DNA from: Thermoplasmata archaeon
GTDB lineage: Archaea; Thermoplasmatota; Thermoplasmata; Lutacidiplasmatales; SKW197
Length of the DNA stretch: 33,936 nt
Reading direction: 5' to 3'
NCBI GenBank assembly: GCA_038874435.1
Contig: JAVZCK010000021.1
Span: 1-33,936, forward strand
Below the pieces are notes generated by a model. It had not been told where the DNA came from. It worked only from the letters and a program-made list of their open reading frames with translations, and did not search any database. Position numbers and translations under genes: made by a program. This document shows positions 23,158 to 32,125 of this stretch, in pieces. Within the stretch, counting starts at the first letter, position 1. Each line of letters starts with the position of its first letter.

Positions 23158-24944
23158 AAATAAGTTTCGGCAAAGCCCTGAATTTCCAGGAAAGCATGGA
23201 GGAAACAGCCAAATTCTCCAAGTATCTTTTCACATCCCCAGAGCCATACATCACCGTTCCTATCATTTTCATTCTCAGCGTCTTACTCGGGACTCTTTTC
23301 TTTTACCCAGATAACAACGCACTTCTATATGGCATAGTCCTTTTCTTTTTACCTGCTTTAATCACTGGTTTTCTCACCAAAGTCCTAGTTGAGGGATTTG
23401 GAGGAAGAATGTATCTTCGCAGGAGCTTTTTGCTTGTGCTCCTCTCTCTCCTCCTCCCTATATTCTTTGGGCTCATCTATAGATTGCTCTCCCTTTTTGC
23501 GGCTGTAAGAATGCTCTTTGCACTGTATACTGGTATTGCTAGCATCGGATTTTTCCGCCATTTTGTGTGCTATGCGATTGCACTTCCATCACATGCAAGG
23601 GCTGGATTCGTAAGTGTGCTTCATGTGGTTCTGACAGCGATTCCACTGTTCCTGCTGCTGCCTACCACCACAACCCACATTGCGATTTTTGCGATTTCAG
23701 TCACCCTCTTCGTCGCTGCTAGCATCGTGTTTCTCGAGACTGTGAGCTATCCGATGAAACGATTTTTCGGTGTGAAGGCGGGAGCCCTCGTGAAGCCCCT
23801 TTTGGACCATCTCACTGACAAGACACCAGAGTCCGCTAGCGAACTTGAGAATTTCCTGAATTCAATTTCTGCAAATGTGAATGTTTATGCTGGAGTCATT
23901 GGAATAAAAACAGCCAAAACTGATGTACTACTCGTCGTGCCTGCAGTGCATCCTGGCCCGTTCTCAATGATTGGTGGAGGTGACTTACCTAGAAAGATTA
24001 GAAAGGAGATAAAGGGCTGGAAACATCTGATGGTGCCTCATGGTGCCGCAACCCACGACTTCAATCTGAGCACCACAGCGGAGTGCAAAAAGGTTGCGAA
24101 GTTTGCAGAGAATCTCGCTGAAAAAATGAGGTTCTCAGATGAAGGAAGCGAGTTCGTGCGAATAAACCAGAACGATTTTTCTGTCTGTGCCCAGTTTTTC
24201 GGAGATACTGTGCTCGTTGTAGCCACTTCTGCGCCCTATCCAACAGACGACATAGATTATCCAACGGGGATTCATGCAGCAAGAACTGCTCAAAAGTTTG
24301 CTGAGAAAGTGGTCTTTGTAGACGCACACAACTGTCTGGTGAAGGGCAGTGGAGCTGTGCGACTTGGAATGGAGAAAGCAGAAGCATTATTGGAAAATGT
24401 TGAGTTGGCTGTGAAAACCGCTACACAAAAGAAGGGAAAGATAAGGGCTGGATTTGCTGAGAGTAAAGAGTTCAAGCTTGAAGAGGGAATCGGGCCCTCT
24501 GGTATTCAAGTGCTTTGTGTGGAATGTAATAGAAAGAAAAATGCGTATGTGCTGATTGATGGGAACAACATGGTTCCTGGCTTGAGAGAGAAAATTCTCG
24601 CAAGAATTGCTGGAATTGTGGATGATGCTGAGGTCATGACAACAGACAATCACATTGTAAATGCTACATTCGGTGGTTTTAATCCAGTTGGGAGAAAGGT
24701 TGAGCATGAGAGATTGGTGAGAGTAGTGCAAAACTTAGTTGAGAAAGCGATAAAAGATTTGAGTGCTGCAGAAGCAGGTGGGAACACTGGGATTATAAAA
24801 AAGTTGAGAGTATTCGGACATGAGACCGCTCCGAGATTGACAACGGTGATGAACACATCTTACACGATAATCTGGCCAATGCTAGGAGCTATGTTTCTTT
24901 TGCCCTCATTCCTCTCAATTCTGTTGATGTATATATGGCTGTAA
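23154..24944 (+). CDS. DUF2070 membrane protein
   Basis: 596 aa. About seven TM helices occupy residues 35-190, a large soluble domain follows (about 195-565), and one TM helix ends the protein. The soluble domain has VVPAVHPGPFSMIGGGDLP, PHGAATHDFNLST, FVDAHNCL and MTTDNHIVNATFGGFNPVG, conserved His and Asp residues that suggest a metal-dependent active site as seen in DUF2070 proteins. Its function is unknown. It overlaps the GGGP synthase stop by 4 nt; the link to lipid genes hints at a membrane-lipid role, but that is inference. Confidence 0.9.
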   Translation: MKISFGKALNFQESMEETAKFSKYLFTSPEPYITVPIIFILSVLLGTLFFYPDNNALLYGIVLFFLPALITGFLTKVLVEGFGGRMYLRRSFLLVLLSLLLPIFFGLIYRLLSLFAAVRMLFALYTGIASIGFFRHFVCYAIALPSHARAGFVSVLHVVLTAIPLFLLLPTTTTHIAIFAISVTLFVAASIVFLETVSYPMKRFFGVKAGALVKPLLDHLTDKTPESASELENFLNSISANVNVYAGVIGIKTAKTDVLLVVPAVHPGPFSMIGGGDLPRKIRKEIKGWKHLMVPHGAATHDFNLSTTAECKKVAKFAENLAEKMRFSDEGSEFVRINQNDFSVCAQFFGDTVLVVATSAPYPTDDIDYPTGIHAARTAQKFAEKVVFVDAHNCLVKGSGAVRLGMEKAEALLENVELAVKTATQKKGKIRAGFAESKEFKLEEGIGPSGIQVLCVECNRKKNAYVLIDGNNMVPGLREKILARIAGIVDDAEVMTTDNHIVNATFGGFNPVGRKVEHERLVRVVQNLVEKAIKDLSAAEAGGNTGIIKKLRVFGHETAPRLTTVMNTSYTIIWPMLGAMFLLPSFLSILLMYIWL

Positions 24945-24983
24945 AACTCAGAGTAATACAGTTTCACTCGTATATTTCAAAAC

Positions 24984-24992
24984 TTCTATATC
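24984..24992 (+). promoter_or_regulatory. TATA box of the PP-loop/ferredoxin gene
   Basis: TTCTATATC, centred 27 bp before the ATG at 25015, as for a leaderless transcript. Confidence 0.55.
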
Positions 24993-25014
24993 CTCTGTCC
25001 CATTTTCCCATCTA

Positions 25015-26880
25015 ATGCGAAAATCCCATGAACGGAAGGGCTGGCTCTTCTGGTGCGAAAAATGTAACATTCCCTTGATTACTGAAAAATGTGGAATTTG
25101 TGGAGGAAATGGAACCAGAATTCTACTCCATCATGGACTGGAAATCAGACCGGGATTTGAAGATACTGTTAGAAAAATTAACAACCTTCTTTACGGGGTT
25201 TATGGGGTCAAGGATGCATTGAGTGAGAAACTTGTGCTTTTACATAAGATTGCTGGTGTAGATAGAGCAGAAGAAATAATCGTTGATGGCAAGCTCTTTG
25301 GAATAATTGCTTACTTTCCGGAACAAAAAAGATTCCAAATTTCGTTGAAGGGCTATGGTGCCTTTTTGCTTGCCAGGAAAGGTGCAAACAAAAATGTGGT
25401 GATTGTGGAAGAAACGGCCTTAAAACGGCATCTGAAAAATGGCTGGATATATGCAAATGAGGTTCGTGAAATGCATGAAGTTTCAGGCCACGAAGAGGTC
25501 ATAATTTTGGTTGGCAAATATACTGCTGCGGGTGTTCCAAAGTTTGCACAAAATACAGACCTGCCTGAAAAGTGTATCAAGGTGAAAGACATTGGTAAAT
25601 ACGAAGTTAAAGAAAGCACTGTATCGTTGGAGAAAATGGTAAAAGGAAATGAGATAGCACTAAGAAACATAGAGAGGAAGGCCCTCTGCGAGATAAAGGA
25701 TACACTTAGTAAATTCGCGGGATATGATGTTGGTATCTCTTTTAGCGGTGGAAAGGACAGTGCTGTCGCATTTCATCTGTTGCACAAATGCCTCAATAAC
25801 TTTTTTGTGCTTTTTGTGGATACAGGACTTGAGTTTCAAGAAACTGTAGAATATGTGAAGAGAAAGACACAAGGCAAAAAACTGTATGTTCTAAGACCTG
25901 AAAATTCGTTCTGGGACCTCGTTGAAAAAATGGGTCCACCAGCAAAGGATTACAGATGGTGCTGTAAGGTGTGTAAGTTAGCACCTGTTGCGAAGTTTGT
26001 TGCAGAGCACGGACAAAAAATTTTGTGCATAGAAGGGAGAAGAAAAGCGGAGTCATTTGCAAGAGAGAACATAGAACTTGTGGAGCAAAACCCTTTTGTG
26101 CCAGGGCAAGTCCTAGTTAATCCAATCAGGGACTGGAGTGCCTTTCATATCTGGCTCTACATACTCTGGCAAAACCTAGAAGTAAATTCGCTTTATTACC
26201 ATGACTTTGAGAGAATCGGCTGTTATCTGTGTCCTGCAGAACACGCTTGCGAATTTGACGAGGTTGCTTCCCTGCACCCTGAGATGTACACAAGATGGAT
26301 GGATTTTCTTAAACAATGGGCGATGTCTCATGGACTGACGGAAGATTTCTGGAAAAAAGGGATTTGGCGCTGGAAACAGCCACCAAAAAAAATGGCTGCG
26401 AAGAGTGAAACTACTGAGGAAATCCGAGTAAAGGAGACAATCACATGTGACGGAGAAGTGATTCTCAATGGAAATTTCCCTTATCTCCTAGATAGTATAA
26501 TAGAGGCGGAGAATGCTCTAGGAATCATAGGTGTGACTGAAAGAAAATACGACGCGGTGATTGTGAGAACATCAAAAGCCAGGATTCTTCTCTTCTTGAA
26601 TGGTGATTTTACCGTAGTTTCAAAAGACAAGAAAGAGGCGGAAAAAGTGCTTGTTTTACTAGCTAAACAAATGGCTCGAACAAAATTTTGCACTGTTTGT
26701 GGAATTTGTCTTAGGGCATGCCCAGTAAAAGCGATAGAGATAAGAGATGGAAAACCAATTTATGAGCTTAAGAAATGCAAGAAATGTCTGCAGTGCATAG
26801 AAAGCTGTGTGGCAGCAAGATACTATGACAAACGCCTGAGAATTGAGATTGAGGGTCAGAGTAATTTTCCAAGCAGGTAA
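25015..26880 (+). CDS. PAPS-reductase-like protein with zinc ribbon and two [4Fe-4S] sites
   Basis: 621 aa. Domains in order: an N-terminal zinc ribbon (C14, C17, C26, C29); a PUA-like region near 85-200; a PP-loop ATPase domain with SGGKDS at 244-249 and conserved cysteines (WCCKVCK, then CYLCPAEHAC); and a C-terminal ferredoxin with two CxxCxxCxxxC sets (559/562/565/569 and 588/591/594/598). This layout is known in archaeal PAPS-reductase family proteins, whose reaction is not settled; assimilatory sulfate reduction or thiolation of tRNA or another substrate are options. A PUA-like region would favour RNA. No sulfate-assimilation gene lies nearby. It overlaps the convergent methylthiotransferase gene by 25 nt. 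Confidence 0.85.
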   Translation: MRKSHERKGWLFWCEKCNIPLITEKCGICGGNGTRILLHHGLEIRPGFEDTVRKINNLLYGVYGVKDALSEKLVLLHKIAGVDRAEEIIVDGKLFGIIAYFPEQKRFQISLKGYGAFLLARKGANKNVVIVEETALKRHLKNGWIYANEVREMHEVSGHEEVIILVGKYTAAGVPKFAQNTDLPEKCIKVKDIGKYEVKESTVSLEKMVKGNEIALRNIERKALCEIKDTLSKFAGYDVGISFSGGKDSAVAFHLLHKCLNNFFVLFVDTGLEFQETVEYVKRKTQGKKLYVLRPENSFWDLVEKMGPPAKDYRWCCKVCKLAPVAKFVAEHGQKILCIEGRRKAESFARENIELVEQNPFVPGQVLVNPIRDWSAFHIWLYILWQNLEVNSLYYHDFERIGCYLCPAEHACEFDEVASLHPEMYTRWMDFLKQWAMSHGLTEDFWKKGIWRWKQPPKKMAAKSETTEEIRVKETITCDGEVILNGNFPYLLDSIIEAENALGIIGVTERKYDAVIVRTSKARILLFLNGDFTVVSKDKKEAEKVLVLLAKQMARTKFCTVCGICLRACPVKAIEIRDGKPIYELKKCKKCLQCIESCVAARYYDKRLRIEIEGQSNFPSR

Positions 26881-28085
26881 ATGTCGGTAGCGCCTACAAT
26901 CTTGACATCCACATAGCTTCCCAGCCCCACTTCTTGCTCAATTATTACTGGCTTATAATCTATAGTCCTAGCTATGACTGTGTTCCCCTTACCCCGCTCA
27001 CAAACCAGCACTTGCTCCGCACTCCCAATTCTTTGCTCCAGATTTTTCCTGCTTATCTGGAAACGGAGCTCAACAAGACGTCTCGAACGCTCCTTAACTA
27101 TTCTCTCTGTTATCGGTTTCAGTTTAGATGCAGATGTTTTCGGTCTTGCGGAAAATCTTGTCACATTTACTATATCTGGCTTTACATGCTCAATGAGACG
27201 GAGCGAGGCCTCAAAGTCATCCTCATCTTCAGTAGGATAGCCAACAATTATGTCTGTAGAGAGCGTAAACTTCCTAAACCTTTTCCTAAACTGGTTCACA
27301 ATGTTTATGAAATCCGCTATTGTGTGGTTGCGGTGCATCTGAACAAGAATTCTATCCGAACCAGATTGCACAGGCAGATGCAGGAACTTAAAAACCTTCT
27401 TGTGGGTATAGGCGTTTATGAGCGCAGGAAGGATTGGAATCACATTTTTTGGATGCATCATTCCAATTCTGATTCTGAAGTTGCCTCTCACACGCACGAT
27501 TTCATTTATGCATGATGCTAGGTCTGTACCAATGTCGGCACCATATGCCGCAGTGTCCTGGGCTGTCAGCCGCAGTTCTTTCGCACCCTTTCTCACACAA
27601 TCGAAAACTTCCCTTCGCAGTTCCTCTACATTAACGCTCCTCAATCTTCCCCTTGCGATTCTGGTGATACAGTAGCTGCAATTTCCAGTGCACCCGTTTG
27701 CAATCGGAATTGCCGCCACAACATCGTTCACAATTGGCTCAAGTGAAATTTCCCGATTAGAAATACCCAAAACCCTCAGAACATCAGCGTATTTGCCAGG
27801 GGGCAATAAAATGGCGTTTGGAGCATAGTGTTTCAAAATTTCTGGCTGTGCAGAAGCCATACAACCAGTTATAACTAGAATCTTGCCATAGTTCAGCAAC
27901 GATTTAATCCTGGAAATCATGTGCCGTTCCGTGGTCTCAATTACTGTGCAAGTGCCAAGAATTATGATATGTGCAATTTCTGGTTTGTTCACCCTCTCCA
28001 TCCCGTTTGCAAGCAGGCCCCCAACTAGTGCCTCGTTTTCTGCGGTGTTGAGCGTGCAACCATAACATTCAAGATACACCTTCAT
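26856..28085 (-). CDS. tRNA t6A37 methylthiotransferase (CDKAL1/MtaB-like, radical SAM)
   Basis: 409 aa. N-terminal UPF0004 domain with C10 (ECYGCTLNTAE), C46 (GTCTV) and C75 (TGCMA) for the second iron-sulfur cluster; radical SAM motif CTGNCSYC with C132, C136, C139; and a C-terminal TRAM domain (about 350-409). It adds a methylthio group to t6A at position 37 of tRNAs reading ANN codons. The archaeal/eukaryotic (CDKAL1) branch is favoured over bacterial MiaB because of length and archaeal context. A TATA box 27 bp upstream gives a leaderless message. Confidence 0.92.
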   Translation of the reverse strand: MKVYLECYGCTLNTAENEALVGGLLANGMERVNKPEIAHIIILGTCTVIETTERHMISRIKSLLNYGKILVITGCMASAQPEILKHYAPNAILLPPGKYADVLRVLGISNREISLEPIVNDVVAAIPIANGCTGNCSYCITRIARGRLRSVNVEELRREVFDCVRKGAKELRLTAQDTAAYGADIGTDLASCINEIVRVRGNFRIRIGMMHPKNVIPILPALINAYTHKKVFKFLHLPVQSGSDRILVQMHRNHTIADFINIVNQFRKRFRKFTLSTDIIVGYPTEDEDDFEASLRLIEHVKPDIVNVTRFSARPKTSASKLKPITERIVKERSRRLVELRFQISRKNLEQRIGSAEQVLVCERGKGNTVIARTIDYKPVIIEQEVGLGSYVDVKIVGATDIYLLGKLL

Positions 28086-28107
28086 TCGGAAAATAAGAGG
28101 ACTGTGC

Positions 28108-28116
28108 TTATATAAA
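28108..28116 (-). promoter_or_regulatory. TATA box of the methylthiotransferase gene
   Basis: TTTATATAA on the minus strand, centred 27 bp before the ATG at 28085. The sequence is nearly palindromic, so weak plus-strand use is possible. Confidence 0.6.
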
Positions 28117-28173
28117 GATTGGGCTTTGGTCTCCGTGGCGATGGAATAAATTAGAAAAGAGGACCTGGCATGT

Positions 28174-28183
28174 CTTAATAAAA
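28174..28183 (+). promoter_or_regulatory. TATA box of the aminotransferase operon
   Basis: CTTAATAAAA would start transcription near 28205, giving a leader of about 30 nt that contains the GAGGTGA site before ATG 28235. Confidence 0.45.
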
Positions 28184-28234
28184 ACTACAGAAACCATTTT
28201 ATCTGTCTACCTATTGGGGTTTTGAGGTGAAATT

Positions 28235-29560
28235 ATGGATGTTCCAAAAATAATTCAAGTTCCGCCTGGAAAAAAGGCAAAGAAGATTGTGGAAGAGGAT
28301 ACAAAGTATCTCGCTACTAGCACAAAAACCTCTCCAGTAGTTGCAGCAAAGGCAAAGAATGCAATTCTCGAAGATGTAGATGGTAATGTTTACATTGATT
28401 TCAGTGCAGGTATTGGCGTCCTCAATCTCGGACATTGTCATCCGGCAATTGTAGAAGCTATCAAAACCCAATCAGAAAAATTGATGCATTTTGCAGGGAC
28501 TGATTTCTACTACGAGATTCAGGTTGAACTCGCAAAAAAACTCTGCGAAATTACACCTGGCAAATTTGCAAAGAAGGTGTTTTACACAAATAGCGGTGCA
28601 GAGAGCAACGAAGCCGCAATCAAACTTGCAAGATGGAGTACACAGCGAAAGCAATTTATGGCATTCATCAGTGCTTTTCATGGAAGAACGATGGGGGCTC
28701 TTGCACTTACAGCAAGCAAGCCAGTTCACAGAGACCGCTATTTTCCAATGATGCCTGGCGTAAATCACATACCCTATGCATACTGCTACAGATGCAGATA
28801 CAAGCTGGAATATCCATCATGTGATATCTGGTGCGCAAAAATATTGGACGAGGTTTATTTTGACACATTCATTCCACCAGAAGAAGTGGCAGGCATATTC
28901 GCAGAGCCAGTACAAGGGGAAGGCGGTTACATTGTGCCCCCGAAAGAGTTTCTACCAGAAATAAAGAAAATTGCAGAAAAACACAAGATTTTGTTCATAG
29001 ATGATGAGGTTCAGGCAGGTTTCGGTAGAACTGGGAAGATGTTTGCCATAGAGCATTTTGGTGTTGTGCCAGATATTGTTTCGATTGCGAAGGCAATGGG
29101 CTCTGGAATCCCTATTGGTGCGATTGTGTTCAATGCAAAGTATGACTGGGGTGTGGAAGGTGCACACTCAAACACTTATGGTGGCAACCTTGTTTCCTGT
29201 GCTGCAGCCATTGCAACAATTGATGTGATTCAGAAAGAAAAACTCACAGCGCGTGCTGAGAAACTTGGAAAGTCGATGAGCAAGAGATTAAATGAGATGA
29301 AAGAAAAGTATGAGTTGATCGGTGATGTTCGTGGTCTTGGGCTGATGCAGGCAACAGAATTCGTGAAAAACAGGAAGACAAAGGAGTATGCGAAGAAGGA
29401 AAGGGACAGGATTGTGGAACTTGCTTACAAACGTGGATTGATTCTGCTTCCATGCGGCAAATCAGGAATAAGGTACATTCCTCCACTCACAATTGAAGAA
29501 GAGTATCTCGAGAAGGGACTGGATGTACTTGAGTCCTGCATAAAGGACGCCTCTAAATGA
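28235..29560 (+). CDS. Class III PLP aminotransferase (4-aminobutyrate/ornithine-type or racemase)
   Basis: 441 aa. Fold-type I, class III signature IDDEVQAGFGRTG, with the PLP lysine K286 in SIAKAMGSG; also TNSGAESNEAAIKLAR and FHGRTMGAL. The insert CYRCRYKLEYPSCDIWC carries four cysteines, as in a thermococcal-type subgroup. Members act as 4-aminobutyrate or ornithine aminotransferases, and some archaeal relatives are amino acid racemases, so substrate is open. ATG 28235 follows GAGGTGA by 5 nt. It is the first gene of a four-gene plus-strand run with a sugar epimerase 9 nt downstream, though no metabolic connection is evident. Confidence 0.86.
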   Translation: MDVPKIIQVPPGKKAKKIVEEDTKYLATSTKTSPVVAAKAKNAILEDVDGNVYIDFSAGIGVLNLGHCHPAIVEAIKTQSEKLMHFAGTDFYYEIQVELAKKLCEITPGKFAKKVFYTNSGAESNEAAIKLARWSTQRKQFMAFISAFHGRTMGALALTASKPVHRDRYFPMMPGVNHIPYAYCYRCRYKLEYPSCDIWCAKILDEVYFDTFIPPEEVAGIFAEPVQGEGGYIVPPKEFLPEIKKIAEKHKILFIDDEVQAGFGRTGKMFAIEHFGVVPDIVSIAKAMGSGIPIGAIVFNAKYDWGVEGAHSNTYGGNLVSCAAAIATIDVIQKEKLTARAEKLGKSMSKRLNEMKEKYELIGDVRGLGLMQATEFVKNRKTKEYAKKERDRIVELAYKRGLILLPCGKSGIRYIPPLTIEEEYLEKGLDVLESCIKDASK

Positions 29561-29569
29561 GGTGCTGAT

Positions 29570-30520
29570 TTGCGGTGCCTAGTCACAGGTGGTGCTGGTT
29601 TCATAGGGAGTCATCTGGTAGATGCTCTCGTTGCCAAAGGCGAGGAAGTGACAGTTATAGACAATTTATCAGGAGGTAGGATAGAGTATATCAAAGAGCA
29701 CATAGACAGCAATAGGGTGAAGTTCATCCATGGTGATTTGCTGGACAGAGAAGTCACTGCGCAGGCTGCAGAGGGCGTTGAAATTGTGTTCCACCTTGCT
29801 GCGAACCCAGACATAAGGCATGGGACCGCTAACCCAGATGTGGACTTAAAACAGGGTGTTGTAGCGACCCACAATTTGCTTGAAGTGATGCGTCAAAAAG
29901 AAGTAAAGAGAATTGTGTTTGCATCCAGTTCGGTGGTTTACGGAGAGGCAAAGAAAATCCCCACACCAGAGGACTATGGTCCTCTTATCCCCATCTCACT
30001 TTACGGTGCAGCAAAACTTGGTGCTGAGGGCTTTATCACTGCCTACTGTGGTTCCTATGGTTTCCAGTGCTGGATATACAGGTTTGCAAATGTAGTTGGA
30101 GCGAGAGGCACCCATGGTGTGATAGTGGACTTCATTAACAAGCTGAAGAGAAATCCAAAGGAACTTGAGATTCTTGGGAATGGAAAACAAACCAAGTCGT
30201 ATCTGAGTGTTGAGGATACTGTGAGCGGAATGCTCTTTGGTCTTGAGCATGCTAATGAGCAGGTGAACATCTTCAACCTTGGGTCGGATGATTGGATAAA
30301 TGTGACGAGAATTGCAGAGATAGTGGTTGAGGAACTTGGTTTAAGGGAAGTAAAGTTCAGATACACAGGTGGAGACAGGGGCTGGAGCGGGGATGTTCCT
30401 AGGATGCTGCTTTCCACAGAGAAAATTCGTTCGTTAGGCTGGAAACCAGTGCATGGCTCAGAAGAGGCCGTGAGACGGGCAGTGAAAGCCCTGGTTGCTG
30501 AAATTTGGAGAGGGGGTTGA
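29570..30520 (+). CDS. NAD-dependent sugar-nucleotide epimerase (UDP-glucose 4-epimerase-like)
   Basis: 316 aa. Extended SDR: the NAD loop GGAGFIGSH at the N-terminus, VIDNLSGG, HLAANPD, the SSS-VYGE strand and the catalytic Y145-x3-K149 (YGAAK). RFANVVGARGTHGVI is typical of UDP-hexose epimerases. It likely interconverts UDP-glucose/UDP-galactose or the N-acetyl forms for surface glycans. The start is TTG 29570, with GAGGTG 7 nt upstream at the end of the aminotransferase gene; an ATG start would delete the NAD motif. The next gene begins 1 nt after its stop. Confidence 0.88.
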   Translation: MRCLVTGGAGFIGSHLVDALVAKGEEVTVIDNLSGGRIEYIKEHIDSNRVKFIHGDLLDREVTAQAAEGVEIVFHLAANPDIRHGTANPDVDLKQGVVATHNLLEVMRQKEVKRIVFASSSVVYGEAKKIPTPEDYGPLIPISLYGAAKLGAEGFITAYCGSYGFQCWIYRFANVVGARGTHGVIVDFINKLKRNPKELEILGNGKQTKSYLSVEDTVSGMLFGLEHANEQVNIFNLGSDDWINVTRIAEIVVEELGLREVKFRYTGGDRGWSGDVPRMLLSTEKIRSLGWKPVHGSEEAVRRAVKALVAEIWRGG

Positions 30521-30521
30521 A

Positions 30522-31031
30522 ATGGTCAAAACTGTTGTGGTACCCACCGATGGCTCTGAAGACATGGAACAGGTACTTTCCATAGCTGTGGACATTGCTA
30601 GAACAATGGAGGCAAAGATTTACGGAATTTATGTGGTTGACCTCACACCATTCATTGACTTCCCAGAGGATGAGGTTGTTCAGAGTATAAAGGCAAAGCT
30701 TTATGAGGAAGGGTGGAACGCCCTTAGAACCCTTGAAAAATTCTGCAAAGAAAGGGGCAATGAAGTCGAGGTGCTGATCGAAGAAGGAAATCCAGCTGAA
30801 AAAATCATAAAGATTGCGAAAAAACTCAAGGCAGACCTGATAGTCATGGGCACAAGGCATTCCTCAACAGATGAATTTCTGCCCTCCTTCACAACCACTG
30901 AAAAACTCAGTGGGGAGATTGCGAGCATTGGAAGAGCATTATCCAGAAAACTGTTTGGAAGCACAGCCGAAAAAGTGATTGAGGGTGCACACTGCGATGT
31001 ACTCGCTGTGCCAATCTTCAAGGAGGATTAA
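30522..31031 (+). CDS. UspA-type protein with an insertion in the nucleotide loop
   Basis: 169 aa from ATG 30522 (GGAGAGGGGG upstream). It opens with the UspA strand VVVPTDGSEDMEQVL and ends CDVLAVPIF. Against the next gene it has about 20 extra residues (SFTTTEKLSGEIASIGRALS) after VMGTR, and the ATP-binding GTxGxSG is replaced by GTRHSSTD. It probably does not bind ATP in the usual way. An ORF start at 30495 inside the epimerase gene is rejected. It is paired in tandem with a standard UspA protein, and the two may form a heterodimer. Confidence 0.85.
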   Translation: MVKTVVVPTDGSEDMEQVLSIAVDIARTMEAKIYGIYVVDLTPFIDFPEDEVVQSIKAKLYEEGWNALRTLEKFCKERGNEVEVLIEEGNPAEKIIKIAKKLKADLIVMGTRHSSTDEFLPSFTTTEKLSGEIASIGRALSRKLFGSTAEKVIEGAHCDVLAVPIFKED

Positions 31032-31033
31032 GA

Positions 31034-31492
31034 ATGGTTGGGAACCAGGTCGCAGGAGTAAAGAACATTCTGATTGCAACAGACGGTTCTGAGGGAATGG
31101 AAGGTGTTTACAAGCTCGCATTTGACATGGCTAAGAACCTGAATGCAAAGCTTTTTGCAGTTTATGTGGTTGACATTTCCCCGTTCGCAGGACTGCCAGA
31201 GGACGATGTGCTTGTTCGTGCTAAAGCAAAGCTTTACGAAAGTGGTTGGAACTTGCTGAGAGAGTTAAAAGAGAGGGCAAAGAATGTGGGTCTCGAAATT
31301 GAGGCAAGCGTTGATGAGGGTATCCCCGCAGAACGAATTGTAAGAATTGCTAAAAAGTTGAAGATTGACATGATTGTGATGGGAACCACGGGAAAGTCAG
31401 GAGTGGACAAAATTCTGCTTGGGAGTGTTGCAGAAACTGTCATAAAAAATGCTCCATGTCCAGTGCTTGCTGTGAGAAAACCTACCATCTAA
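31034..31492 (+). CDS. Universal stress protein, UspA family
   Basis: 152 aa of standard length. ILIATDGSEGMEGV forms the first strand and nucleotide site, and IVMGTTGKSGVDKILLGSVA carries the G-x2-G-x9-GS/T ATP-binding motif. GGAGG lies 8 nt before ATG 31034, 2 nt after the stop of the preceding paralogue, so this is a tandem duplication. The stop lies within an 11-nt convergent overlap with the V4R-like gene. UspA proteins act as nucleotide-dependent stress dimers in the cytoplasm. Confidence 0.9.
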   Translation: MVGNQVAGVKNILIATDGSEGMEGVYKLAFDMAKNLNAKLFAVYVVDISPFAGLPEDDVLVRAKAKLYESGWNLLRELKERAKNVGLEIEASVDEGIPAERIVRIAKKLKIDMIVMGTTGKSGVDKILLGSVAETVIKNAPCPVLAVRKPTI

Positions 31493-31997
31493 GCGAGAAA
31501 CAACAGAATTTTCCGTTCCGTGTCTGGCACTCAACTTCCAAAATTTCTGCGTTTTGGCCAATTTGCTCCAGGACACCTTTTATAATTCCAATCCAGGCGG
31601 TGCAACATTCTTCTCGGAAATTTATGTTACCCACATATAATTTAGCACCATTTTCCTCCAGGTGAACTGAAATGTGGGCATGTCTAAAGGACTCTGAAAT
31701 TGAATAAGCTGCCCGTTGAAGGGCTTTTTTTATGTCTTTTTCTTGGTTTTTTTGAGAATACGCCATTGCCACATGCTTCCCAGCGTTTAACACATGCTCT
31801 TCTCCCTTCTCACGGCTAAGCCATGTAATCAATTCACAGAATGTGGAGATAGGGTATTCTGTGGAATCTTCAATTTTCCCGTATCTCTGAAGTCCCGTCT
31901 CCTTAATGCAGGAATTGTAGCCAAGCGGACCCCATCTGGAGCTGATGTAACTGAGATAGAGATTGAGAAACCTCCCTCTGACATACACTCCTTGCAT
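31482..31997 (-). CDS. V4R-like small sensor-type protein
   Basis: 171 aa. The last third resembles the V4R/heme-NO-type fold: CCTAWIGIIKGVLEQIG, then ILEVECQTRNGKFCCFSL, where E..C...G..(C)CF is the usual small-molecule or metal site. The N-terminal part (VRGRFLNLYLSYISSRWG) is amphipathic with no DNA-binding motif. Stand-alone V4R-type proteins may bind hydrocarbon-like or sulfur ligands; the ligand here is unknown. A TATA box 27 bp before ATG 31997 implies a leaderless transcript. It is divergent from the DUF835 sensor, so the two may share regulation. The family assignment is by pattern only. Confidence 0.6.
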   Translation of the reverse strand: MQGVYVRGRFLNLYLSYISSRWGPLGYNSCIKETGLQRYGKIEDSTEYPISTFCELITWLSREKGEEHVLNAGKHVAMAYSQKNQEKDIKKALQRAAYSISESFRHAHISVHLEENGAKLYVGNINFREECCTAWIGIIKGVLEQIGQNAEILEVECQTRNGKFCCFSLRW

Positions 31998-32020
31998 CCG
32001 ATTTCAATATGACTTTGCAG

Positions 32021-32029
32021 TATATAAAA
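32021..32029 (-). promoter_or_regulatory. TATA box of the V4R-like gene
   Basis: TTTTATATA on the minus strand, about 27 bp before ATG 31997. Confidence 0.6.
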
Positions 32030-32092
32030 CTTACAATAAAATTAGCATTTGCATTTTTGTGCAAATTTTGTTCTCCTCTGGATTGTAAAAAA

Positions 32093-32100
32093 TTTTATAT
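32093..32100 (+). promoter_or_regulatory. TATA box of the 7TM-DUF835 gene
   Basis: TTTTATAT centred about 29 bp before ATG 32126; this supports that start over the longer frame beginning at 32009, which would run through both promoters. Confidence 0.55.
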
Positions 32101-32125
32101 CTATGAAGAACATAGAGGGACTAGG

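Noticed and set aside
26934-27515. 193-aa plus-strand frame
   Set aside because: It is the shadow of the methylthiotransferase gene, which has all six expected cysteines.
32009-32125. Longer N-terminus of the 7TM-DUF835 protein
   Set aside because: It would include the TATA box; the TM domain begins right after ATG 32126.
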